NCBI RefSeq assembly: GCF_022133705.1
Contig: NZ_JAKNHJ010000002.1
Span: 62,001-126,000, forward strand
Length of the DNA stretch: 64,000 nucleotides
Reading direction: 5' to 3'
Origin: Varibaculum cambriense
GTDB lineage: Bacteria > Actinomycetota > Actinomycetes > Actinomycetales > Actinomycetaceae
Made by a program: the position numbers and the translations under genes. Positions 1 through 8,595 of the stretch are shown one piece after another. How positions within the stretch are numbered: the stretch's first letter is position 1; every line of letters starts with the position of its first letter. The notes below the pieces were generated by a model that did no database searches, was not told the origin of the DNA, and saw only the letters and a program-made list of their open reading frames with translations.

Positions 1-121
1 AGAGCTTTAACCGCGCTACGACCACTGCGCACCCGGAGTGTCAAGGAGGTTTGTCTGCTCCTCTTGTGTCTGGGACTTAAGTCGATTAGAGTAGGCTTTG
101 TAAGGACAATTAGGCCAGTCA

Positions 122-151
122 CGGTAATGCTAGTAGCGGTAATGCTAATAG
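122..151. repeat. Tandem 15-bp direct repeat upstream of mmsA
   Basis: Two adjacent 15-bp units, CGGTAATGCTAGTAG and CGGTAATGCTAATAG, differ at one base and lie about 50 bp before the mmsA start. They could be a regulator site or a slippage duplication. The rest of bases 1-202 holds no gene I can recognise; it may include the end of an upstream transcription unit. Confidence 0.6.
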
Positions 152-202
152 CTTAGGCATGGCCGGCGATAAGGTCAGCGGAAATCGAAGGAGATACTGA
201 CA

Positions 203-1705
203 ATGGTAAAACAGCTGCAACACTGGATTAACGGTGAATATGCGCAGGGTAAACCTGCCGGAGAAATTGAAATTGAAGATCCGGCGCTAGGTGAAGTAGT
301 AGCTACTGTTCCCTCCGCATCAAGTGAAGATCTGGATCACGCAGTAGAAATTGCTAAAAAAGCTCAAAAAGAGTGGGCAAAACTCTCACTAGCCAAACGC
401 GTGGACATTATGTTCAAGATGCGGCACCTGGTTTTGGAAAACCAGGACAAGATGGCACAACTAATCGTGCAGGAACACGGCAAGAACTACTCGGATGCGA
501 TCGGGGAAATCCAGCGCGGCCGGGAAACCCTAGATTACGCCTGTGGAATTAACGCCAATATGAAGGGAGAACATTCCTACCAGATTTCTACCGGCGTTGA
601 TATCTTCACCGTGCGGCAACCGGTGGGAGTAGTAGCGGGTATATGCCCGTTCAACTTCCCGGCAATGGTACCCATGTGGATGCACCCGCTAGCTATCGCT
701 ACTGGTAACGCTATTATTATTAAGCCTGCCTCCTCCACTCCTTCCGCTGCCCTCTTGACCGGCGAACTATACAAACAAGCGGGACTGCCGGACGGTATTT
801 ACCAGGTATTGACTGGAAACCGTAACCTAGTTACCTCGATTCTGGAGCACCCCGGAATTGACGCGATTTCGTTTGTGGGATCCACTCCAGTTGCCCATAT
901 CGTGCAGGACACCGGGGTTGCTCATGGCAAACGCGTTCAGGCGCTGGGCGGGGCAAATAACCACGCGATTGTGATGCCGGATGCAGATATTGATTTCGCC
1001 GCCAAACATATTTCGGCTGCTGCTTTCGGTGCGGCTGGTGAACGCTGCATGGCGCTACCGGTGGTAGTCGCAGTTGGCAGCGCTGGGGAAAAACTAGCCG
1101 AGAAAGTTAAAGCTCACGCAGATCAGATCCATGTGGATCAGGGCATGGTCGAAGGCTGTGAGATGGGGCCGGTGATTGACAAGAAGGCTCAGGAACGTAT
1201 TGAAGGGCTCATTACTGATGCTGAGGAACGCGGGGCAACCATTGTGCGTGATGGTCGCGGCTTCCGACCGGAGGGCTACCCGAACGGTTACTTCGTAGGG
1301 CCGACCATTATCGATAACTGCCCCAAGGATGCGCCCGCATATTACGAGGAAATCTTTGGTCCGGTGCTGGTGATTACCCGCGCCGATACCTATGAAGAAG
1401 CCATCGAAATCGTTAACTCTTCGCCCTTCGGTAATGGCTCTGCCATCTTCACCAATGACGGCGGGGTAGCACGCAAGTTTACTCTCGAGGCAGAGGCCGG
1501 AATGGTGGGCGTCAACGTCCCGATCCCGACCCCGGTTGCCTACTACTCCTTCGGTGGCTGGAAAGACTCCCTGCTTGGTGATACTCATATCCACGGTCCT
1601 GAGGGCGTGAAATTCTACACCAAGGCCAAGGCGATTACTACCCGTTGGCCGAGCGAGTCCGGACACTATGAAGCCACGATGAGCTTCCAGCGCGAAGAAG
1701 GCTAA
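203..1705 (+). CDS. mmsA: Methylmalonate-semialdehyde dehydrogenase (CoA-acylating)
   Basis: A cytosolic NAD- and CoA-dependent aldehyde dehydrogenase. It oxidises malonate or methylmalonate semialdehyde to acetyl-CoA or propionyl-CoA, the last step of myo-inositol (IolA) or valine breakdown. The 500-residue length is normal for the family. The nucleotide-binding part carries CPFNFPAMVP, and the catalytic cysteine is Cys282 in the motif GERCMA. The start is supported by an AGGAG ribosome site about 9 bases upstream. It converges on pdxT with only 14 bp between stops and no clear terminator. The IolH-like and LacI genes at 3.6-5.8 kb favour an inositol role (IolA) over valine; this is inference. 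Confidence 0.94.
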   Translation: MVKQLQHWINGEYAQGKPAGEIEIEDPALGEVVATVPSASSEDLDHAVEIAKKAQKEWAKLSLAKRVDIMFKMRHLVLENQDKMAQLIVQEHGKNYSDAIGEIQRGRETLDYACGINANMKGEHSYQISTGVDIFTVRQPVGVVAGICPFNFPAMVPMWMHPLAIATGNAIIIKPASSTPSAALLTGELYKQAGLPDGIYQVLTGNRNLVTSILEHPGIDAISFVGSTPVAHIVQDTGVAHGKRVQALGGANNHAIVMPDADIDFAAKHISAAAFGAAGERCMALPVVVAVGSAGEKLAEKVKAHADQIHVDQGMVEGCEMGPVIDKKAQERIEGLITDAEERGATIVRDGRGFRPEGYPNGYFVGPTIIDNCPKDAPAYYEEIFGPVLVITRADTYEEAIEIVNSSPFGNGSAIFTNDGGVARKFTLEAEAGMVGVNVPIPTPVAYYSFGGWKDSLLGDTHIHGPEGVKFYTKAKAITTRWPSESGHYEATMSFQREEG

Positions 1706-1719
1706 TAGTAGCTAAAAAA

Positions 1720-2289
1720 CTAAAGGTTCAAGAACATTTGATGTAGGCGCGGGTCGCCGGTCAGTTCGGGGTGAAAAGTGACCCCGATTTGGCCTCCGGC
1801 CCGCGCTCCTACAATTATCCCATCTACTCGTCCGAGTTCTTCTACGCCCGGGCCGAGCTTACTGATGCGAGGAGCGCGAATGAAGGTCATTGGCAGATCG
1901 TCCATCCCCGCAAAGGCAGCCCGGGTATTAAAGGAACCAAGCTGGCGTCCATAGGCATTACGTTCCACGGTCACGTCCAAGGTGCCGAGCGCCATGCGAT
2001 CGACATCGCGCTTACCCATAATCTGCTTGGCCAACAAGATTAATCCGGCACAGGTTCCGAGCACCGGCATCCCGGCTTTAATCATGTCTCGGAGTCGCTC
2101 CGCCATTCCCAGCTCAATTAGGAGTTTTGATTGCACCGTGGATTCCCCACCCGGCAATACCAGGCGGTTAAAACCGGTCTTTAGGTCTGCGGCCTCGCGT
2201 AGCTCAACTACCTGAGCCCCCAGTTTTTCCAGGCATTGTTCATGTTCAATGAAGGCACCTTGAACTGCCAGGACGCCAACTTTTTCCAT
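1720..2289 (-). CDS. pdxT: Pyridoxal 5'-phosphate synthase glutaminase subunit PdxT
   Basis: Class I glutamine amidotransferase that releases ammonia from glutamine and channels it to PdxS for vitamin B6 (PLP) synthesis. At 189 residues it has the usual family length. Visible motifs are LPGGEST (about 45-51), the nucleophile Cys80 in GTCAGL, and the His-Glu part of the triad in TFHPE near the C-terminus. It follows pdxS by 32 bp on the same strand, the standard two-gene operon of the DXP-independent PLP route. The 12-subunit PdxS core with 12 PdxT is known for the family, not seen here. Confidence 0.96.
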   Translation of the reverse strand: MEKVGVLAVQGAFIEHEQCLEKLGAQVVELREAADLKTGFNRLVLPGGESTVQSKLLIELGMAERLRDMIKAGMPVLGTCAGLILLAKQIMGKRDVDRMALGTLDVTVERNAYGRQLGSFNTRAAFAGMDDLPMTFIRAPRISKLGPGVEELGRVDGIIVGARAGGQIGVTFHPELTGDPRLHQMFLNL

Positions 2290-2321
2290 TGAGTTTTTCT
2301 TACCGTTTCTGTTGCCGGGAC

Positions 2322-3236
2322 TTACTTTCCGCGCTCTGCCATCAGCAGGTCAATTTCGTTTTCGTTGATCCCCACCATGGCTTCGCCCAAATTCTCGGAC
2401 AGCTGCGCAATTAGTTTCGCGTCCTTAAAGTTGGTGACCGCCTTGACGATAGCGTTAGCGCGTTTAGCGGGATTGCCGGACTTGAAAATGCCGGAGCCTA
2501 CGAACACGCCCTCGGCGCCCAGCTGCATCATCAAAGCCGCATCAGCTGGGGTGGCTACCCCACCCGCAGCGAAGTTTACTACCGGTAGACGCGAGGAATC
2601 GTGTACTTCTTTCAGTAGTGATAGCGGGACTTCTAGTTGTTTGGCAGCTTCGAAAAGTTCATCTTCACGCAGGCTGGAAATACGCCGAATTTCGGCGTTC
2701 ATTGCGCGCATATGGGTAACTGCCTGCACAACGTCACCAGTTCCCGGCTCACCCTTGGTGCGGATCATGGTCGCGCCCTCGCCAATACGGCGTAGCGCTT
2801 CACCCAGGTTACGTGCCCCACACACGAAAGGTACTTTGAACTGAGTTTTATCAATGTGGTAGATGTCATCGGCGGGGGAGAGCACTTCGGATTCATCGAT
2901 ATAGTCAATTTCGATAGCCTCCAGCAGTTGTGCTTCTACAAAATGCCCTATGCGGCACTTCGCCATTACCGGGATAGAAACTGCTTCTTGGATACCCTTG
3001 ATCATTGCCGGGTCGCTCATCCGGGAAACACCGCCGGCGGCACGGATATCGGCGGGGATGCGCTCAAGTGCCATAACGGCTGCCGCGCCCGCATCCTCTG
3101 CGATCCGCGCCTGCTCTGGGGTGGTAACGTCCATAATTACGCCGCCCTTTAGCATTTGCGCTAGTTGACGATTGAGTGCCACCCGGTCGTTTAAGTCGTC
3201 TGTATGCTGGACCTGGGGAGCATTTGCGGTTTCCAT
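2322..3236 (-). CDS. pdxS: Pyridoxal 5'-phosphate synthase lyase subunit PdxS
   Basis: TIM-barrel synthase that condenses ribose 5-phosphate, glyceraldehyde 3-phosphate and ammonia into PLP. It has 304 residues, within the usual range. The highly conserved stretches [28 protein letters not shown] (with a reactive lysine) and the phosphate-binding [10 protein letters not shown] and VGSGIF are all present. It is the first gene of the pdxST operon. The start follows GAAGGAAC about 5 bases upstream. No PdxR (MocR-type) regulator gene is visible nearby. Confidence 0.97.
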   Translation of the reverse strand: METANAPQVQHTDDLNDRVALNRQLAQMLKGGVIMDVTTPEQARIAEDAGAAAVMALERIPADIRAAGGVSRMSDPAMIKGIQEAVSIPVMAKCRIGHFVEAQLLEAIEIDYIDESEVLSPADDIYHIDKTQFKVPFVCGARNLGEALRRIGEGATMIRTKGEPGTGDVVQAVTHMRAMNAEIRRISSLREDELFEAAKQLEVPLSLLKEVHDSSRLPVVNFAAGGVATPADAALMMQLGAEGVFVGSGIFKSGNPAKRANAIVKAVTNFKDAKLIAQLSENLGEAMVGINENEIDLLMAERGK

Positions 3237-3517
3237 TTCCGTTCCTTCTTTCTGTGCCTAACGCTTAGGGTGCCTAATAACGCGGGAAATTACTCTCTAG
3301 TTTTATAGCTTACAAATTAACCCAGCAAAATAGTTATTTATTTTAAGAAACAGGGGCTGCCAGCGAAATACCTACCTCGGATATCTTCCTGCATTTCGGA
3401 ATATAACTAAGTTCGCATATCCTAGACAACCTCGCTTAACGCGCGTTAAATAGCGGTAGGTGATTATTTGTCGTAAAAGCTTGGCAAAAAGAAATACCTC
3501 GAGCACCCTAGATTAAG

Positions 3518-3529
3518 CGAAACGTTTCG
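3518..3529. promoter_or_regulatory. LacI-family operator upstream of the IolH-like gene
   Basis: CGAAACGTTTCG is a perfect 12-bp palindrome with the central CG typical of LacI/GalR-family operators. It lies 116 bp before the isomerase gene and just after a -10-like TAGATT (3509-3514), so a start site would fall inside it. The LacI-type gene at 4765 is the natural candidate regulator (inference). The remainder of the 409-bp gap 3237-3645 has AT-rich promoter-like sequence for the divergent pdxS but no other gene. Confidence 0.6.
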
Positions 3530-3645
3530 GGTAAACTGGGAGTGCCGCCAGATCGGGTGGAGCAATGAGGCTAGCGCTTCGACAGAAGAAGACTCAAGAC
3601 CGCCCTACGCAAGATTGCTACGTCTACAACAGAAGGAATGAATAA

Positions 3646-4512
3646 ATGGTCAAGATCGCCCTCGACCCCAATATGTATTACTGGTTTATGCCAGTTTCGC
3701 AAACCCTGCATAAAGCACGAGAACTTGGGTTTGAATACGTGGAGTTGTCGCCCACAGCAGATTTTCACTTTTGGCATCACTACCCCAAAGCCGATGACGC
3801 CTATATTGCAGAACTGAATAAAGCGCAAAAAGAATCTGGGGTCAAGATCGCTACCTTGAACCCGGTTTTCAACTGGTCGTGCGTAGATGAGGAAGAACGG
3901 CAAGCCCAAGTGCGCAATTGGCGCAGGCTGCTAGAAATTGCCGATCAGCTAGACGTACGCGAGATCGTTTCAGAGTTTTCGGGCGACCCTAACACTCCGC
4001 GGCGCTGCGAGCATCAATGGTACAAGTCCATTGAAGAGCTTACTCCTGATTTTGAAAAGTATGGTATCCAGCTGCATATGGAGGCGCATCCCTATGACTT
4101 CGTGGAGCTGCATGATCCCGCCATCAACCTGATCCGCGGAGTAAATAAGCCTTGGATCGGCTACGAATATTGCGCCCCGCACACCTTCCACCTTTCAGAC
4201 GGTAAAGGTGATGTGGAACGGATGCTGCGTTCTGCCGGTGACCTACTCAAAGAAGTACATGTCGCCGATGTATTCAACCACAAGGCATTCGATGGTAACC
4301 GCTACGTAATTAATCCTCCGGGAGTTGACGCCCGGGTACACCAGCACAACGAGATTGGCATGGGTGAGGTTCCGTGGGACGAGCTGTTTAGTACTCTGCG
4401 GGATATGAATTTTGATGGCGTGTTGTCCCTGTGCGTATTCGGGTGGCACGATCGCGCTGACGAAATCAACAAAAAGATGATCGCTCGGGTAAAGAGCGAG
4501 TTCGGACAGTAA
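3646..4512 (+). CDS. Sugar phosphate isomerase/epimerase, IolH/IolE-like
   Basis: TIM-barrel protein of the xylose-isomerase-like (AP endonuclease 2) superfamily, 288 residues and cytosolic. Likely metal ligands can be seen along the barrel: Glu in YVELSP, Glu in MEAHPYD, the His of EVHVADVF and the Asp/His of GVDARVHQHNEIG. The start ATG is preceded by GAAGGAATGA. Family members act on inositol derivatives (inosose dehydratase IolE, IolH) or other ketoses. The nearby mmsA, LacI gene and operator make inositol or a related polyol the best guess, but the substrate cannot be read from the sequence. Confidence 0.85.
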   Translation: MVKIALDPNMYYWFMPVSQTLHKARELGFEYVELSPTADFHFWHHYPKADDAYIAELNKAQKESGVKIATLNPVFNWSCVDEEERQAQVRNWRRLLEIADQLDVREIVSEFSGDPNTPRRCEHQWYKSIEELTPDFEKYGIQLHMEAHPYDFVELHDPAINLIRGVNKPWIGYEYCAPHTFHLSDGKGDVERMLRSAGDLLKEVHVADVFNHKAFDGNRYVINPPGVDARVHQHNEIGMGEVPWDELFSTLRDMNFDGVLSLCVFGWHDRADEINKKMIARVKSEFGQ

Positions 4513-4541
4513 CAGTTATTTGGTAAACGGAGAGGATTTGG

Positions 4542-4578
4542 TTTTTTCCGAGGGCGTAGCCGACGTCCTCGGAAAAAC
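4542..4578. terminator. Stem-loop after the IolH-like gene
   Basis: GTTTTTTCCGAGG and CCTCGGAAAAAC form an 11-12 bp stem around a 13-base loop, 30 bp after the stop codon. The T and A runs sit within the stem, so it may terminate in both directions. The rest of 4513-4764 shows no gene. Confidence 0.5.
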
Positions 4579-4764
4579 TATCCTTTAGGGTTGCTGTCCT
4601 TGGGAGATAGCAGTCAAAGAGATTAAGTTCTCCAGATTAACCTGTGGGTATTCGGATAAAAGCAATGTGTGTTCTAGGAAGCTATCCATCGATACCAAAA
4701 TCTGGTTTAGCGGTTACGATTCGCCGTTTCTAGGGTTATTTAGCGATAATCTAAGAACAACATT

Positions 4765-5799
4765 ATGAAACAAAAACTAACTATCTCCGATGTAGCCAAG
4801 GAAGTGGGAGCCTCCATTTCCACGGTGTCTGTTGCGTTGTCTGGACGACCCGGAGTCTCAGATAAGCGACGCGCGGAGATTCAGCGCGCCGCTTTTGAAA
4901 TGGGGTATCGACCCGATCGGCAGGCTGCGCTTATTCGCCTGGAACGTACCCATCTGTTAGGTGTGGTGTTCTATATGGAGCAAGAGTTCCAAATATCGCT
5001 GATGGATCCGCTCTTTCGTTACGCTGAAAAACAAGGATATCGCCTGGTGGCAGCCGGTTGTGTAGGGCAGCGCAGCGAAATGGATTGCATCGAGTCTTTG
5101 ATGCAAGATCGCTGTGAAGGGATTGTGCTAATAGGCACCAAGCTCTCTGCCGAGTATTTAGAAAAAATTGCGGCGGTGATTCCCCTAATTACCCTATGCC
5201 AAGAAGTTGGCTCCACCAGTGTGGATGCCGTGGTCTCCGATGATGCCTATGGGGTCATAAAGTCCTTTGAGCACTTGTGGCAACAGGGGTTTCGCGACAT
5301 TGTGCATATCCGGGGGGACAATCAAACCAATGCGCAGGTGCGGGAAGCTACCTTTCAACAATGCCTGGAAGAGTGGAGCCTCGCGTCAGATGAGAATCCT
5401 GCGTTGCGGATCTATCAAGGCGGGCAAAATACCGGTGATGGGGCACGGGTTGCCGATCAAATATTACGACAGGTCCGCGCCGGCGAACGGGAGATGCCGC
5501 GCGCAGTGATGTGCTTTAACGATCTGTGTGCGCAAGGATTCATGATTCGGATGTGGCAAGAAGGTGTAAATATTCCCCAGGAAATCGCAGTGATAGGTTT
5601 CGATGATACCCCGATCGCATCCGAACCTTATGTGGAGCTAACCACCGTGCGCCAAGACCGGGAAAAACTGGCCAATCTAGCTGTCGAACGCCTAGTAGAG
5701 CACGTGGAGTTCTTCTTCGATAAAGAAAACTATGGCAAACAATGGGATGCGGTTGAAAAACAGGTAGAAACCCGCCTAATTGTGCGCAAAACTGCCTAA
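4765..5799 (+). CDS. LacI-family transcriptional regulator
   Basis: DNA-binding repressor of 344 residues. The N-terminal helix-turn-helix covers about residues 4-28 (TISDVAKEVGASISTVSVAL), followed by the hinge helix and a periplasmic-binding-protein-like sensor domain with VIGFDD near residue 272, as in other LacI proteins. There is no good ribosome site before the ATG, and a TAATCT -10-like hexamer lies only 12-17 bp upstream, so the message may have a very short 5' end. Palindromic AACGTT-type operators at 3518 and 40245 are plausible targets. The effector is unknown; an inositol-related sugar is inferred from context. Confidence 0.9.
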   Translation: MKQKLTISDVAKEVGASISTVSVALSGRPGVSDKRRAEIQRAAFEMGYRPDRQAALIRLERTHLLGVVFYMEQEFQISLMDPLFRYAEKQGYRLVAAGCVGQRSEMDCIESLMQDRCEGIVLIGTKLSAEYLEKIAAVIPLITLCQEVGSTSVDAVVSDDAYGVIKSFEHLWQQGFRDIVHIRGDNQTNAQVREATFQQCLEEWSLASDENPALRIYQGGQNTGDGARVADQILRQVRAGEREMPRAVMCFNDLCAQGFMIRMWQEGVNIPQEIAVIGFDDTPIASEPYVELTTVRQDREKLANLAVERLVEHVEFFFDKENYGKQWDAVEKQVETRLIVRKTA

Positions 5800-5844
5800 G
5801 ACATGGTAGTTAGCGCTGCAAGTAAGTTGCGTTGCTTTTTGCGG

Positions 5845-6963
5845 TTAATTATCTAAAGCAGGACAGTTCTGCGTTATCAGTTTTAGATACTCTTTAATAT
5901 TTGCCGAATAGTTCGGATAGGCCACTTTTAGCTGTTCCGGATCATTGACGTGCACCAATACAATATTCTGATTAGGAGCTATCAAACCATTTTTATTGTT
6001 TTCAAACACTTCGTCTTCAAGCCTTGAATATTCGCTGAGGGATTCGTCCATTTGATTATTGGCATAAGAATGAACAATCAAGTTCTGTTCGTCTTTTAGG
6101 AACTGTAAAATAAACACGCAAGCATCTTCAGGGGCACAATGCTTCTCATCAAGTCTTAAGACATCGTCGTATACACGGGAAAGTCTGCTAATGATTTCAG
6201 AAGACAACGGCAAAGTTTCAATTTCTGAGACAAGATCATCTATGTTTTTAGGGGTACCTGGAACGGTAGGACTTTCTTCGATGCTTGCGATTAAAGAAGA
6301 GGTCAGCTGATTGTAATATAACCGAGTTCTGGTATCAGTATCACCCAATAAAACATCTGTATTGGTAGTTTTAATCTCTCTTCCTTCTATTTCATCTATA
6401 ATTTCTAATGCAGTTGCCCAATAATGTTGAAGTTGCGTTCTTAACTGGATTTCAACACGGTACTTACGCTCACAGCTACCCTGTTTAGTCAGTAGGTGAC
6501 AGGAGCGATAGCCACTACTTTTCGGAGAATCAATGTAATCTTTAGTTTTGGTGATTTCAGAAGAGGTTCCAGCAATCTTATCTTCTATTCTTTTCTGAAT
6601 TAGCCGTAGATCTTTAATGCTTTTAGTAATTACCCGGCATCCTCCAATATCATCCAAAGTGTTTAACAGGTGATTATGGTTAGGACGCTGTATTTTTTGG
6701 ACAATAGAAGAGACTCTCTTTAGACGATAAGTGATGATTGCCCCGTCCACTCCTTTGCAACACTCTAGGAGAGTCTGAAAGCATTGACGGGTAGCCGGAG
6801 CGTAGCGAGCTCTCCACCTTTGCACAAAGTCGATAGCCTCTTTGCTTTGTTCCGCGTCATCGGAAATAGTCTGCTTCAAGATTTTGCTATAGCGTTTTGC
6901 CTGGCTAGTTGAGAGAGGAATCTCACCAGAGTTCACAGGTCGCGTATTCGCAGGTACAATCAT
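5845..6963 (-). CDS. RelA/SpoT-domain alarmone synthetase, likely toxSAS-type toxin
   Basis: A 372-residue single-domain (p)ppGpp/pyrophosphokinase-fold protein without the hydrolase, TGS or ACT domains of a housekeeping Rel. Synthetase motifs are intact: YRLKRVSSIVQK (about 79-90), DDIGGCRVI, the G-loop-like YIDSPKSSGYRSCHL, VEIQLRT and HYWATALEI. About 150 further C-terminal residues are unrecognised. It is AT-richer than its neighbours and lacks a clear ribosome site before ATG, suggesting weak translation. It is divergent from a Panacea-domain gene 42 bp away. Panacea proteins are known antitoxins of toxic small alarmone synthetases, so toxin is the best call; a harmless accessory synthetase is the alternative. 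Confidence 0.82.
   Translation of the reverse strand: MIVPANTRPVNSGEIPLSTSQAKRYSKILKQTISDDAEQSKEAIDFVQRWRARYAPATRQCFQTLLECCKGVDGAIITYRLKRVSSIVQKIQRPNHNHLLNTLDDIGGCRVITKSIKDLRLIQKRIEDKIAGTSSEITKTKDYIDSPKSSGYRSCHLLTKQGSCERKYRVEIQLRTQLQHYWATALEIIDEIEGREIKTTNTDVLLGDTDTRTRLYYNQLTSSLIASIEESPTVPGTPKNIDDLVSEIETLPLSSEIISRLSRVYDDVLRLDEKHCAPEDACVFILQFLKDEQNLIVHSYANNQMDESLSEYSRLEDEVFENNKNGLIAPNQNIVLVHVNDPEQLKVAYPNYSANIKEYLKLITQNCPALDN
6932..6960 (+). promoter_or_regulatory. Promoter of the Panacea antitoxin gene
   Basis: TTCACA (6932-6937), 17 bp, TACAAT (6955-6960) is close to a sigma-70/SigA consensus and reads toward the Panacea gene. It lies inside the 5' coding end of the divergent synthetase gene, so the two transcripts would overlap antisense at the toxin start. 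Confidence 0.55.
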
Positions 6964-7005
6964 AGAGGTATTGGCTTTTCAACTATGGTAGAGGAGGCTT
7001 CAAAA

Positions 7006-7452
7006 ATGGCAACGGTTGTTGATGTTGCAGCATATATTCTAAATCGTTCTAAGCCTCTTTCCACGATGAAGTTGCAAAAGTTAACTTTCTACTCCCAGGC
7101 GCACGCTCTGGCAACTGCCGGCACCCCGCTGTTCCAAGAAGACTTTGAAGCTTGGCGAGGTGGTCCGGTATCTGCCGAACTATTCGAAAAGCATCAGGGG
7201 CTTTTTATCATCGAGTCTGGGCAGCTGCAGTCAGATAGCAATAATCTGAGTGATAAAGAGAAGCAGATTATAGATGTAGTTTTTGATCAGTTGGGAAATC
7301 TCACCGGAAATGAACTTAGCGAACGGACTCACGCAGAAGCTCCTTGGAGCAATGCGAGAAAAGGGCTAAACCCTAGCGATCCCAGTAACAATGTCATTTC
7401 CCAGGATTCAATTAGGGAATACTATATGAAAAATCCGGTTGTGAGCCGGTAG
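7006..7452 (+). CDS. Panacea-domain (DUF4065, SocA/GepA-like) protein, likely antitoxin
   Basis: A 148-residue cytosolic protein covering the whole Panacea fold. It opens with the family-typical VVDVAAYILN, then MKLQKLTFYSQA and EAWRGGPVSAELF. I chose ATG 7006 rather than the in-frame ATG at 6985, because GAGGAGG at 6991-6997 is correctly placed for 7006 and the first family motif begins there. Panacea proteins neutralise many unrelated toxins, including RelA/SpoT-domain toxins, which fits the adjacent gene. Divergent rather than same-strand order is unusual for toxin-antitoxin pairs. Confidence 0.85.
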   Translation: MATVVDVAAYILNRSKPLSTMKLQKLTFYSQAHALATAGTPLFQEDFEAWRGGPVSAELFEKHQGLFIIESGQLQSDSNNLSDKEKQIIDVVFDQLGNLTGNELSERTHAEAPWSNARKGLNPSDPSNNVISQDSIREYYMKNPVVSR

Positions 7453-7502
7453 TTTCATTAGTAGCCTATGTTCCCCGCGGGGAACATCTTCTGGCATACG
7501 TA

Positions 7503-7543
7503 AGGGGGGCGGGTTCGAAGATTTTCTTCGAACCCGCCCCCCT
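7503..7543. terminator. Long perfect hairpin between the Panacea gene and metQ
   Basis: A perfect 19-bp inverted repeat with a 3-base loop separates the convergent Panacea and metQ genes. It is preceded at 7470-7485 by a second small palindrome, GTTCCCCGCGGGGAAC. There is no long T-run on either side, so termination strength is uncertain. Confidence 0.7.
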
Positions 7544-7587
7544 AGATTTCAGGCGATCAGATTTTTAAAGCCACTAGGTGAGTGGGA

Positions 7588-8415
7588 TTAAAAACCAGGT
7601 AGCACTGCCTTGTTCGGCCAGGTTTTCTCAATGAAAGCCTTGACTTCCGGAGAGTGCAGTAAAGAATCCAGTTTCTTGATTGCCTCTACCTTTTCGGAAT
7701 CCTTCTTCCAAACCAGGATATTCAGGGAAGGATTATTCTCGGTGGATTCCAAGATCAAGGCGTCAGAGGGCTCCTTGCCTCCAAGCTGAGCAAAGTTACC
7801 GTTGATGACGGCGATATCTACGTCGGCTAGGGCGCGTACCAACTGCGGCCCTTCCACTTCAGGCAGCTCAAAGCCGCGCGGATTGTATTCTTTGGATTTG
7901 GCAATCACCGATACTTTCTGCTGTTTTTCATCTTTCGGTAGCTTAATCAAGCCATTGTCAGCCAGTAAGTTTAGGGCACGTGCCTGGTTAGTGGGGTCAT
8001 TGATGATCCCAATCTTGGCGCCGTCCTTCAGATCCTTAATATCCTTGAGCTTTTCAGAATAGATTCCTAGTGGCTCTAGGTGGATTCCCTTGCCGTGCTC
8101 GAACTGCCAGTTATTCTTGGCGGTCTGATCATCGAAGTAGGGAACCGTCTGATAATAGTTGGCATCCAGATCCCCAGAGTTCAGGGCTTCATTCGGCTGG
8201 ACGTAGTCGGTGTATTCTTTGACTTCCAACTCAATGCCCTGCTTTTCAGCCAAGTTATCGGCCACGTAACGCAAGATCTTCGCATGCGGATCAGGGGAAG
8301 CCCCAACGATCAGTTTGGTGTCGCCGCCAGCAGAATCGCCGCCACCGCAAGCCGCAAGTCCCAGTGCTAAGCCAGCAGCTCCCGCTGCGGCCACAAGTTT
8401 CTTCCAAGTTTTCAT
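7588..8415 (-). CDS. metQ: Methionine ABC transporter substrate-binding lipoprotein
   Basis: NlpA/MetQ-family solute-binding lipoprotein of 275 residues, tethered to the outer face of the membrane. It delivers D/L-methionine to MetI-MetN. A lipoprotein signal peptide is clear: basic MKTWKK, a hydrophobic stretch, and the lipobox LAAC with acylated Cys23 followed by a glycine-rich linker. Family segments include VGASPDPHAKIL and EGPQLVRALADVDIAVINGNFA. It is the last gene of metNIQ, 180 bp after metI. Confidence 0.93.
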   Translation of the reverse strand: MKTWKKLVAAAGAAGLALGLAACGGGDSAGGDTKLIVGASPDPHAKILRYVADNLAEKQGIELEVKEYTDYVQPNEALNSGDLDANYYQTVPYFDDQTAKNNWQFEHGKGIHLEPLGIYSEKLKDIKDLKDGAKIGIINDPTNQARALNLLADNGLIKLPKDEKQQKVSVIAKSKEYNPRGFELPEVEGPQLVRALADVDIAVINGNFAQLGGKEPSDALILESTENNPSLNILVWKKDSEKVEAIKKLDSLLHSPEVKAFIEKTWPNKAVLPGF

Positions 8416-8467
8416 TTTAAAATTCCTTATAAGTAGTTTTTTTAGGTAGTTTACAAAGTCTTATTGT

Positions 8468-8504
8468 CCGCCCTCGCCGGCGTCTACTAAACGGACGAGG
8501 GCGG
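8468..8504. terminator. Stem-loop between metI and metQ
   Basis: CCGCCCTCG and CGAGGGCGG form a 9-bp GC-rich stem around a 19-base loop, without a T-run. It could partly terminate, or protect the mRNA ends so that the binding protein is expressed at a different level from the permease (inference). Confidence 0.45.
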
Positions 8505-8595
8505 GGCGTTTCCCCGGATACCTAGAGCAGAGCCAGGGCACAAAAGTTTTACCGAAAACCGCTAAGAGCGGTGAAAATCTCCGACTGGTTTTCCC

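Noticed and set aside
1094-1666. A 190-codon open frame opposite mmsA
   Set aside because: Antisense shadow of a strongly supported gene; the translated protein has no recognisable domain.
5845-7452. CRISPR, prophage or integrative element around the toxSAS/Panacea pair
   Set aside because: No integrase, attachment-site repeats, tRNA or phage genes were seen on either side; only the two genes are accessory.
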